NCBI GenBank assembly: GCA_030522415.1
Contig: CM060111.1
Coordinates: forward strand, 46,541,559 to 46,605,558
Length of the DNA stretch: 64,000 nt
Direction of reading: 5' to 3'
Source: Channallabes apus
Taxonomy: Eukaryota > Chordata > Actinopteri > Siluriformes > Clariidae
Of this stretch, positions 25,801-38,246 are shown in pieces. The translations under genes were made by a program, and so were the position numbers. Numbering within the stretch: the first letter of the stretch is position 1; each line of letters begins with the position of its first letter. Under the pieces are notes generated by a model. That model did no database searches. It saw only the letters and a list, made by a program, of their open reading frames with translations, and had not been told where the DNA came from.

Positions 25801-27739
25801 TAACTACTGAGAAAATATCTGGCGGGTCTAAACTGGTATTTATAATTGTTGCCATTGTTACATTGTATCACAAAAGAACGTTAAAACAGTTTTGTGTTAA
25901 AAGACTCAAAAAGCCAATCAGAAGCGAGTATTTTCCTTAGATGTGATGTTATCAGAATGACGATAACGAGCGAGTAGGCTGCCTAATAGAGGTGAGGAAA
26001 AAATACAATTCAATTATATATCGTGATTCTTCTGTGTGGAAATTCGTAACTCCAAACTGTGTTTAATAAATTGTTTTGTAATGTATATATATGATAAAAT
26101 GGTGCAATTCCTCTATAATCTTCTCTAAACTATTCAAACTTTGGAATCCTGCATGGTAGGAGTGAATGATTTGCTTGGTTTATCTCAAATTGTAAGAAAA
26201 TTTTAAATACATATTAAATCATTATATTTGTAAAATCATGATACTAAAACAGTCTCAATACAAATGAAATCGATTCCTAGGTTTCATTATAATATCGTGC
26301 GGGGTGATTCCCGTCCCTTCTGCCTAGGTAAGGGGCATCTTTGGTCAGCTCTTTAAACAGCTTGGGCGTTTTTGTCCTCGTGATGAAGCCCGAGTTGGTG
26401 GTGGACGCTCAGGCGACGGTGCGATGTGAGACGTCTCTGTGACAGACGCTACGGCAGCTGCTCCCTCGGCGAAGCGAGAGTCGGCATCTCGCACTTCTCA
26501 CAGGTGTGACCACCTACTCAGGTTGGAAAGTCAGGCGTCGGCATGACAACGGCTCCTCCGCTATAGGAGGGGAATTCTCGCTGGGTCTCGTCGGGACAGA
26601 TTTGTGAATCATCGACTGATAAAAGCGCATCAGTATTCTCTCTGAGAAACACACCGGTGTCAGTGTTCCAGAAGCTCTCTCGAGGATGTCGATGATGGAT
26701 AGGTTCTGCTGCTGATGTTAGGGATGTGATTTCACATTAGAGCGAGATACGAGATATCGGTTCTACAAGTGCATGCTAAGCTAGCCCAAAAACACTCAGG
26801 TTCTGTGTGGATCTGGCTAACTGACTAACGTGTCCTTTGGTGCAACACGAGATACAGCTTGGACTCCTACTGCATTATGGGAAATCTCTCTTTATTTATT
26901 TTATTTCCTGAAGGCATTTAGCCCTGAGGGTGAGAAATGAGAGAAAAGACAAATAGATGGAGAAGAGATTGTGAGACAGAGAGAGAGTGTGAGAGAGAGA
27001 GAGAAAGAGAGTCTCAGTGGGAAGGAGTGAATAATGTAAAAAGCTCTGAATCATTTATGAGTCTACAAAAACAAAACTGTTCTCCGCTTAGCTGTGAATC
27101 TCACCTGTCTCTTCACCGTGTAAAGATGGTAACAGACAGCTGTAATGTTTATTGTAAAATCCACAGCTGATTTCAGGCTCCAGCACCGACAGCGATCTCA
27201 CAGTAATCTGTTCTCAGTACCGAAGCTTTGTCAATTTAGAATTCTTTACACAAATTCAGGCGTGTCCATTTCACACCCCTTGTATTAGGCCACTGCCACA
27301 TCAGCGACAGGTACCGATCAGTAAGGGGGCGTACTAATATGTGCATCACGCGCCATTATGGGTTAAGGGTCTTGCTCACAGACCCAACAGTGGCTTGAAC
27401 CCCCAACCCAGAGCCTCAACACCTGAACCACCACTGCACCATAATACAAAAGAAATGGTTCAAGTAAATAGGGTTTAATGTAGAAGGTGATTGTGAGTCT
27501 CTCTGTAGCTTCCACAAGTGAATATAAACATTCCCAGTGCTTTATTACACTGACGTGAACAAATGTGTGTGTGTGTGTGTGTTTACACAGAAATGGTGAT
27601 CATCTAGAGAAGGTCTTGTAAATAAAAGTCATATTTCACTTAAGGAAGTGTTAATTTCCCCGGTGTATGGAGAGGGACATGCTGGAGGTTTGAAATTCAT
27701 CACACAAAGCAGTGCTGAAAGTGTGTGTATAATTTGTTC

Positions 27740-27782
<43 letters not shown>

Positions 27783-27831
27783 TGTTATCACATCCCAACT
27801 TGATTACACAGAAAGTGACAGGAAGAAAATA

Positions 27832-27872
<41 letters not shown>

Positions 27873-28003
27873 AGTTGCCAGGAGACACGAGACAAGATAA
27901 GGCGAGATGAGCCAAGACGAGACGAGACGAGCGACCGTAATTGAAAGTGACATTCGATCACAAAGCAGAACGCTGTTCAGACACTGCAGAATGTGCTTTT
28001 TTA

Positions 28004-28040
<37 letters not shown>

Positions 28041-31000
28041 TGTTAATGGTGTTATCTAGTTGTGAAAAGCCAGTGGCTGTGTTCCAAACCACATGTGTAA
28101 TGAGTATATCTCCAGTGTAGCATCCCAATTCCTATAACCAGAGCGCGCACACACACACACACACACACACAGAGTGTATAAAAGCCTATATTGCTGTGCT
28201 ATACTGACGCAGTGTGTTTGGGATGCAGCCGCAGGAGCTGAATATCGAACCTGGGCCTCCGGTTCCCTCCAGACGCCGCGTCTCGGGTTCTTTCTGTGTG
28301 ATCGGTCATGTGGGTCAGCGGGAAGTTTTAACACTCGGGACAGGACACTAACTCAATTCAATTCAGTTTTATTTGTATAGCGCTTTTAACAATTGACATT
28401 GTCTCAAAACAGCTTTACACAATCAAAAGAATTATTTAAGTTTGTATGGAATGTGAATGTGTATGAATCAAAATGTTCAGATAGTCCCTGGTGAGCAAGC
28501 CCGAGGGCGACAGTGGCAAGGAAAAACTCCCTGAGATGGTAATAGGAAGAAACCTTTAGAGGAACCAGACTCAACAGGGAACCCATCCTCATCTGGGTGA
28601 AACAGATAGCAGGAAATGATCTGCATTTATACTGTGTTAGGTGGCAGGCAGTTCAGCTATAATAGTTGATGTTAATTGATGTTATAATAGTTGATGTAAA
28701 ATGGAATCCAGTAGTTATTCGAGACTCAAATAGACTTGTAGAAAGTTCCAGTCCTGAACTATCGAATTGTCAAGTCCTCAGAGAACCAGCTGACAACACC
28801 AGTCGAGGCCAGAACCATCTTCCAAGTAGATAGAATCATCACCAGACACCAGACGCATCCCAAAGAGACACACAAGACCTCCAACCAGAAACGGGGCACC
28901 AGGATGGATCAGACAGGTCCGGAGGTCAGAGGGAGTCTGGATCACTGGCAGCTCAGGAACCACATGTGTAGCTCGACAGAGAGAGAGAGAGAGAGAAAGA
29001 GTGAAAGGGGGAGACAGGGGGAGAGAGGAAAGAGAAAGAGGAGGAGAAAGAGAAGAGGAGGAGAGATTGCAATTAGGTATGGTCACAGTCACAATGTGTA
29101 ATGTGAATGTATATTTACTGTAGAGTGCAAGCAGGGACTCCGGCAGGACTAACTATGACATCATAACTAAAAGGGAGAGCCAGAAGGAAACACAAACATG
29201 AGGGGGAACTGATATGTAAAGCAAACAATCACCTCACCGTCAACAAACCTGAGTGATCAAATGAGAGTGAGGAAGACAGCATCTAAACATACCAGTTCAC
29301 CATAATACTCTACGTCCATGAGTCCCCCAGATCTGCTCCTTTACCTTATGGCAAATCTATTCATCCAAAATGCTTGGCTAAATAAATAGGTTTTTAGCCT
29401 AGACTTAAACACTGAGACTGTGTCTGAGTCCCGAACACTATTTGGAAGACTATTCCATAATTTTGGGAAAAAAGCTCTGCCCCCAGCTGTAGTTTTCATA
29501 ATACGCGGTACTGATAAGCAGCCTGCATCCTTTGACCGAAGTAGGCGTGGCGGATCGTAAGACACTAGCAGTTCGCTCAGATACTGCGGGGCGGGACCAT
29601 TTAATACCTTATATGTCAAGAGTAGTATTTTAAAATCAATGCGAAATTTCACAGGGAGCCAATGTAGTGAAGATAGGATAGGGGTGATGTGCTCATATCT
29701 TCTGGTTCTAGTGAGGACTCTCGCTGCTGAATTCTGGACTAGCTGAAGCTTGTTTATGCACCTAACTGAACAACCAGACAGTAAGGCATTACAATAGTCC
29801 AACCTAGAAGTGATAAAAGCATGAACTAGTTTTTCTGCATCGTTTAGCGACAATATATTTCTTATCTTGACAATATTTCTGAGGTGAAAGAATGCTATCC
29901 TGGTGATATTATCTACATGAGCTTCAAATGAAAGGCTGGAATCTATAATCACGCCGAGGTCTTTAACTGTTGCACTTGATGGAACAGAAAGGCCATCTAA
30001 AGTTACGGTGTGATCTAAGATTTTACTTCTAGCTGTATGCGGTCCTATGACTAGAACATCTGTCTTATCCGGATTAAGCAGAAGGAAGTTAATTAGCATC
30101 CAATTTCTTATTTCCTGCACACATTGCTCAACTTTAGTAAGATAGTTTTTCTCATCAGGTTTTGTTGAGACGTATAGCTGTGTGTCGTCAGCATAACAAT
30201 GAAAACTAATACCATGCTTACGGATTATGTTGCCCAGAGGAAGCATGTAAAGGGAAAAAAGCAGTGGGCCTAAAACTGAACCCTGCGGAACGCCAAACTC
30301 CACTAGAGAACATGCAGAATAATCACCATTTAAGTCTACATACTGATAACGATCGGTCAAATAGGATCTGAGCCAGGAGAGGGCTGTACCCTTAATTCCT
30401 ACTACATTTTCTAATCTGTGAAGAAGAATAGCATGATCAATGGTGTCAAAAGCTGCATTGAGGTCGAGTAATACAAGCATGGTTACACAACCCTGATCAG
30501 AGGCCAATAGGAGGTCATTTACTACTTTAACAAGTGCTGTTTCTGTGCTGTGATGAGGCCTAAATCCTGACTGATACAGTTCATGTATGCCATTTCCATG
30601 TAGATATGAGCATCGCTGCTCCGCTACTGTCTTTTCCAGAATCTTAGAGATAAAGGGGAGGTTTGATATTGGCCTGTAATTGGACAACTGACAGGGGTCG
30701 AGGTCAGGTTTCTTAATTATTGGTTTGATAACTGCTAATTTAAAAGATTTTGGAACATAACCAATGCTGAGTGAGGAATTAATTATTCTCAACAGCGGTT
30801 CTGTTATTACTGGTACTATCTGTTTAAGAAAATGTGTCGGTATAGGATCTAATATACAGGTTGATGAATTTGCAGAAGAGATGAGTGAAATTAGTTCATT
30901 CTCTTCAAGGGGAGTAAAGTATTCTAGGTTTGAATCTGACATGGCTAGGTTAACATCTGTATCAATTACATTGTTCGGTTTCAAAGCCTCAATTTTATGC

Positions 31001-32564
31001 CAGATATTTACAGTTTTATTATTTAAAAAGTTCATGAAGTCCTCACTATTGCATGATGTTGTTGTGGAGATTTCTTTAGTGGTCTTATTTCTGGTTAATT
31101 TGGCTACGGTATTAAATAAAAATCTAGGATTATTTTTATTTTCTTCTATAAGAGTGGAGAGATACGTTGATCTAGCTACACTAAGAGCTTTCCTATAGTT
31201 CAGGATGCTCTCTTTCCATGCTATTTGAAATACTAACAATTTAGTTTGACGCCATTTACGCTCTAATTTCTGAGCGGTCTGTTTTAAAGTGCGCGTGTGA
31301 TCGTTATACCAGGGAGCGAGTTTCTTATCTCTAATAATTTTTCTTTTAGCTGGAGCTACATTATCTAAGGTACAACAAAGTGTCGACTCTAAATATTCAG
31401 TCGCCTGATCGAGTTCTGTGGGGTCAGACGGTGGCCTAATCGAAGTTGGTAACTCTGGGAGATTACTGATAAAATTCTGTGTGGTAGTTGATGTGAAAGT
31501 ACGTTTAATACAGTAGCGCGGTGCTTTGCGTACATTATCACTGTGACACACTTGAATGGAGACAAGATAGTGATCTGAGATCATTTCAGACAGTGGAATT
31601 GTGAATACATTTCTTATACTTAACCCGAAAAATATTATTAAGCCTAAAGTGTGACCTGCTTTATGAGTGGGTCCTACTACACACTGATTTACGCCTACGG
31701 AGTCCAGTATGGACATAAATGCTGTTCTCAGAGGGTCTTCTGTATTCTCAAAATGAATGTTAAAATCTCTGGCAATTAACGCTTTGTCTACAGAAACGAC
31801 TAGATTTGAGATGAAATCTGCAAATTCACTAAGAAATTCAGAATACGGCCCTGGAGGTCTGTAAATTATAATTAGTGGGATCGACTGAGCTGACTTAATA
31901 TACTTAAATAGACTTATGTTACTGTAAAGAATTTCAAATGAGTTAAATTTGTGTCCGTGTTTCTGTACGATAGACAGATTATCATTATGAATAACTGCGA
32001 CGCCTCCTCCTCTACCAGTTAACCGAGGCTGGTATATGTAGCTGTACCCAGGAGGACTAGCTTCATTTAGAGCTACATACTCGTCCTGTTTAACCCCTGT
32101 TTCCTAATGGATAAAGACGTCTCACAAGCAGCCACACACACTCTTGTCTCCGAGTGCGTTAAGTAGGGGGCGCTGACCTTCCCGCCGTTTCATTCTTGCG
32201 CTGGTTATGATCCGAGCTCACGCTTTTCAAAGCTGCGAAAAACATCGCACAGCGGTGGAGCTGGAGGTCAGAATAATTCTCTCAGAGAGAGAGTGTGTGT
32301 GTGAGTGTGAGAGAGAGAGAGAGATAGGGGGTTGTGATGACATGAACACAGAGTTATATTTGGAAAAGAAATTACATACAGGGCAAGTTACACAAAAGAG
32401 TCCTGACTAACAGTAACTCTACAGGGGACACTCCTACAACGAGAATCTCTATATACACACACACACACTCTTGTCCTGTTCTATACTTTCCTCCTATGTG
32501 TTCTGGTTAGCTGAGAACGGTACATTATGTACTGTGTACACAGAGCCATGGCATAATGATTATG

Positions 32565-32627
<63 letters not shown>

Positions 32628-35600
32628 TCGATTCTGTTAATGGAACTCATGTCATAATAAAGCGAGCTGAGAGAGTGAAGGTGATGGAGAGCGAGGCAGA
32701 CAGACAGATAGAGATGTTAAAGGGGAAATGTGAATATGGGCGGAGTCAGAACTAGCAGAAAAAAAAGTGAGCAGCGGGACCAGGCTATGAAAGATCTTTA
32801 TCATCAAATTCTTTCGTGAAGTTTATGTTTATACAGTGAAACCTCGGATCGCTTTGTGGGCGTCCCGCAAGACGAGCAAAGATTTGTATTAATTTTAACT
32901 TGAATAACGAGCGAGTCTTGATATACGAGTACCGAGTATCATCACATGCGCTTCTTGTTTTAATGGAGAGAGTCACATGATAAGACATAAGTTTTTGAGA
33001 CAATAGATTTTCTCTAAAGCATCTTCATGCTTCATACGCGGAAGTGTTTGTGTGTGTGTGCTCACACAGATGTGTGTGTGTGTCTCTGCTCAAGCGGAGG
33101 TGTATATATGAATATTTTTGAGTTTCTGTTATGGGGAAAACTCGCTTTGGTATACGAGTGTTTCGATATACAAGCACGTTTCCAGAACAAATTATGCTCG
33201 CAATCCAAGGTTCCACTGTACAGATATTTTATTTTTGGCTGTTTTATATACATTTCATTTCATTTTCTATACCGCTTAATCCTGTGTTCAGGGTCGTGGG
33301 GACCTGGAGCCTATCCCAGGAGACTTCGGGCACTAGGCGGGGTACACCCTGGACAGTGTGCCAATCCATCGCAGGGCACACACACATACACACACTCACA
33401 CACTACGGGCAATTTAGGAACGCCAATTAGCCTAACCTGCATATCTTTGGACTGTGGGAGGAAACCGGAGTACCCGGAGGAAACCCACCAAGCACGGGGA
33501 GAACATGCAAACTCCATGCACACAGAGATGGGAATCGAGCCTGGCCGGGGAATCGAACCCAGACCCTGGAGGTGCAAGGCGACAGTCCTAACCACTACAC
33601 CACCGTGCCGCCCTGTTTTATATACAGGTCCTTCTAAAAAAATTGCATATTGTGATAAAGTTCATTATTTTCTGAAATGTACTGATAAACATTAGACTTT
33701 CATATATTTTACATTCATTACACACAAACTGAAGTAGTTCAAGCCTTTTATTGTTTTAATATTGATGATTGTGGCATACAGCTCATGAAAACCCAAAATC
33801 CCTATCTAAAAAAATTAGCATATTTCATCTGACCAATAAAAGAAAAGTGTTTTTAATACAAAAAAAGTCAACCTTCAAATAAATATGTTCAGTTATGCAC
33901 TCAATACTTGGTCGGGAATCCTTTTGCAGATTCTTGTGTCTTGTGTCTCTCAACTTTCTCTTCACAATATCCCACAGATTCTCTATGGGGTTCAGGTCAG
34001 GAGAGTTGGCAGGCCAATTGAGCACAGTAATACCATGGTCAGTAAACCATTTACCAGTGGTTTTGGCACTGTGAGCAGGTGCCAGGTCGTGCTGAAAAAT
34101 GAAATCTTCATCTCCATAAAGCTTTTCAGCAGATGGAAGCATGAAGTGCTCCAAAATCTCCTGATAGCTAGCTGCATTGACCCTGCCCTTGATAAAACAC
34201 AGTGGACCAACACCAGCAGCTGACATGGCACCCCAGACCATCACTGACTGTGGGTACTTGACACTGGACTTCAGGCATTTTGGCATTTCCCTCTCCCCAG
34301 TCTTCCTCCAGACTCTGGCACCTTGATTTCCGAATGACATGCAAAATTTGCAACCTGTAGCCCATTTCCTGCACACGCCTGTACACGGTGGCTCTGGATG
34401 TTTCTACTCCAGACTCAGTCCACTGCTTCCGCAGGTCCCCCAAGGTCTGGAATCGGTCCTTCTCCACAATCTTCCTCAGGGCCCGGTCACCTCTTCTCGT
34501 TGTGCAGCGTTTTCTGCCACACTTTTTCCTTCCCACAGACTTCCCACTGAGGTGCCTTGATACAGCACTCTGGGAACAGCCTATTCGTTCAGAAATTTCT
34601 TTCTCTTGCTTGAGGGTGTCAATGATGGCCTTCTGGACAGCAGTCAGGTCGGCAGTCTTACCCATGATTTCGGTTTTGAGTAATTAACCAGGCTGGGAGT
34701 TTTTAAAAGCCTCAGGAATCTTTTGCAGGTGTTTAGAGTTAATTAGTTGATTCAGATGATTAGGTTAATAGCTCGTTTAGAGAACCTTTTCATGATATGC
34801 TAATTTTTTGAGATAGGAATTTTGGGTTTTCATGAGCTGTATGCCTGATTTACCAAAATGCCTGAAGTCCAGTGTCAAGTACCCACAGTCAGTGATGGTC
34901 TGGGGTGCCATGTCAGCTGCTGGTGTTGGTCCACTGTGTTTTATCAAGGGCAGGGTCAATGCAGCTAGCTATCAGGAGATTTTGGAGCACTTCATGCTTC
35001 CATCTGCTGAAAAGCTTTATGGAGATGAAGATTTCATTTTTCAGCACGACCTGGCACCTGCTCACAGTGCCAAAACCACTGGTAAATGGTTTACTGACCA
35101 TGGTATTACTGTGCTCAATTGGCCTGCCAACTCTCCTGACCTGAACCCCATAGAGAATCTGTGGGATATTGTGAAGAGAAAGTTGAGAGACACAAGACAC
35201 AAGAATCTGCAAAAGGATTCCCGACCAAGTATTGAGTGCATAACTGAACATATTTATTTGAAGGTTGACTTTTTTTGTATTAAAAACACTTTTCTTTTAT
35301 TGGTCAGATGAAATATGCTAATTTTTTTAGATAGGGATTTTGGGTTTTCATGAGCTGTATGCCACAATCATCAATATTAAAACAATAAAAGGCTTGAACT
35401 ACTTCAGTTTGTGTGTAATGAATGTAAAATATATGAAAGTCTAATGTTTATCAGTACATTACAGAAAATAATGAACTTTATCACAATATGCAAATTTTTT
35501 GAGAAGGACCTGTATATATAAACCTATAAAGCAATAAACGTCCATTCCGGATGAAGGTCTTAAGGTGAAATTTTGTATTGTGAAACACCTTTTCCCAGAG

Positions 35601-38160
35601 GAAATAATGTAAATGCAGATAATCTGTTCCAGTCACCCAAAAATATTACCAATATTACCAATTTCCAACACTATAATCATATTTTGCATAAAAAAACAGT
35701 TAAAACATTTAGAAAAGTCATGTAAATCAAGTAAAATATAAAATAAATAGACATTAAACCTCACTTAACCTTAATTTATTATTCCTCTGGGCACCAGTGG
35801 CTTTAAAAACCAAACTGCAATAAATCAAATATACACCTTCGCGATCAATAAAGTATCTATCTGTCTATCTATAAGACATAGAGCCACCAGAGGGCACCCT
35901 TGGCCAAAGTCTTACTAATTTCTTCAGTAACTGATTTCCTGGCTGTTCCTATTAAAGGCATGTGGATGACTCATCATTGTGATGAGCCTTCCAGTTCCTT
36001 TAAGAATCTTGTGAGTTTTGAGCTGTTTTATTTATAAATAGGTAACCTGCAGGTAACCTGCACCATCAACCTCCTACCAGGTACAGCGCCCCCAGGACAC
36101 AATCCTACCCCTTTGTCTTTCCCAGAAACGAAAGTTAAGGAGGACTAAATGTCATAAGCATAAACTGAGTCGTCTTTCCACTTCACCGGCAGCATTTTAT
36201 TTTTTCTTTGTGGAGAAAAGAGATGGCAGGCTCAGGTCTTGTATTGATTATTGAGGGCTGAATGCCTCATGGTGAAGTATCGTTAATGGGATCAAAGGAT
36301 TTTAAGGAATCTGCTTAGGAAATGCCTACATCTTGATTCTCATGAGAAAAAGTGACAAATTAATGATGCCATTTGTCACTAATTTGGCTCGTCTCGAATA
36401 TTTAGTGATGTCATGTTTCCTTGTTAAGGCTCCGTCTATTCTCCAGACATTTCTAAATAAACTCCTGAGAGAATTTCTTAAACTTTGTTTTAGTAACCAT
36501 TGAAGATATTCAGATTTATTCGAAATCTTAAACATCTTCATTAATCATGATCAATAAGTATGATCTGTTCTCAAAAATTAGATTCTCGCAATTCTCAAAA
36601 ATTCTCGCAAACTATTTGAATACTAAACTAGAAATATATGAATTTCACAAAAAATTGTGACCACTGTCCAAAAATGCCAAAGAGCTTCATTCTTGGCTTT
36701 GTCACCTTTGACTGAGGGTTCTTCAGGAGAATCAGCACAGAGACAGACCCTTTAACATCTCTCCCCATGGCGAAACCCCCTGCAGGGGATCCAGAATGCA
36801 GCTGCACAGCTCGTTTTCAACCTTCCCAAGTTTACATTTACATTTAGGCATTTGGCAGACGCTCTTATCCAGAGCGACTTACTTTTTATCTCATTATACA
36901 TCTGAACAGTTGAGGGTTAAGGGCCTTGCTCAAGGGCCCAACAGTGGTAACTTGGTGGTTGTGGGGTTTGAACCTGGGATCTTCCGAACCGTAGTCCAGT
37001 GCCTTAACCACTGAGCTACCCCTGGCCCTCTTCCACACCACCCAACTTCTCCACTCTCTGCACAGCCTTTGTCATGACACTCAAAATTGAGCTCAGGTGC
37101 TTGCTCTTTGCACCGATCAGCGTTGAGATGTCTGCAACTCGATTAAAGTATCTATCCAATGACGAAACTTCAAAACACTTTTTGTAAGTCACTCTGGACA
37201 AGAACATCTACCAAATGCCTAAATGTAAATGTAAACCCAAAATCCTGTAATGGAGCAGAATATATAGATAATTTTTGGACGATATTGTGGAGTAAAAGTC
37301 AAAAGTATCCACTGATACAAATACACAGTGTCGTACAGATATGTGAAAACTACTTAAGTACAGTAAAGAGGTAAATTTACTGATTTAACTGAGTTATAAC
37401 AGTCAAACAATGACGGTGAGCCAGCAGATCAGGAGGTTTCCTTTAACATACACTACCGTTCAAAAGTTTTAGAACACTTGCAAATTTCTTTGTTTAGTTT
37501 AGTTTAGAATTTTCTACATTCTACAACAATACTGTGGATTTCAAAACTATAAAATAACACATATGGAATTAGGTAATTACGTAACAACAAGAAAAACACC
37601 AGTTAGTTGTTATTGTAAGACACAGAGGTCGGCCTTTCTGTAATAGTTCCTGCAAGAACAGTATTGTCAAGTGCATTTGCAAAATCCGTCAAGCACCATA
37701 ATGAAACTGTCTCTCATGAAGGCCGTCCCAGGAGGACGAGACCAAAACCTAGTTCATTTAGAGTTATCAGCCTGAAAAATGACCAATTAACAGCACCTCA
37801 GATTAGAGGCGTTATGAAGTCTTTACAGAGCAGAAGTAGCAGAAACATCTCAATATCAACTGTTCAAAGGAGATTCATGCAGTTTTTGGATGCCTTCAGC
37901 TTTACAATGTAGAAAGAAATAAACATCAGGAACCATCATGGAGTTCGAACATGGAGTTCTTTTGCATTGCCCTGTCTTTACTCGCCTTGCCTTCTCATGC
38001 CTTGCCTTGTCTTGCCTTCTCTTGCTTACGTTGTCTTGTCCTTGTCTTGTTTTGCCTTCTATTGCCAAGTCTTCTCTTCTCTAGCCTTGTCTTGTCTTGC
38101 CTTCTCCCTCCCTTTGTCCAGCTCTTGCGAAAATCTGATTTCTAATATATATCTCTAAAA

Positions 38161-38246
<86 letters not shown>

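Larger units (their letters stand above)
33625..35512. mobile_element. Fold-back Tc1-like element (663-bp inverted arms)
   Basis: TIRs CAGGTCCTTCTAAAAAAATT and its complement at the right (TTTTTTGAGAAGGACCTG), each next to TA. The first 659 bp (33625-34283) return as an inverted, nearly identical arm (34854-35512). Including flanking TATA symmetry, the arms are 663 bp with no net length difference. Between them, 34284-34845 holds the transposase N-terminus and a piece of the other TIR, where the sequence turns back at gagctgtatgcc. The result is one full minus-strand transposase plus a second, plus-strand copy of its C-terminal half. Confidence 0.9.

Noticed and set aside
29341..31716. 791-codon frame as a host gene
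   Set aside because: RT motifs with YADD, an L2-type 3' tail and 5' truncation identify it as a LINE.
33885..34223. 112-codon plus-strand frame and its twin at 34913-35251
   Set aside because: Antisense shadows of the two Tc1 transposase arms; identical text in both confirms the inverted repeat, not a gene.
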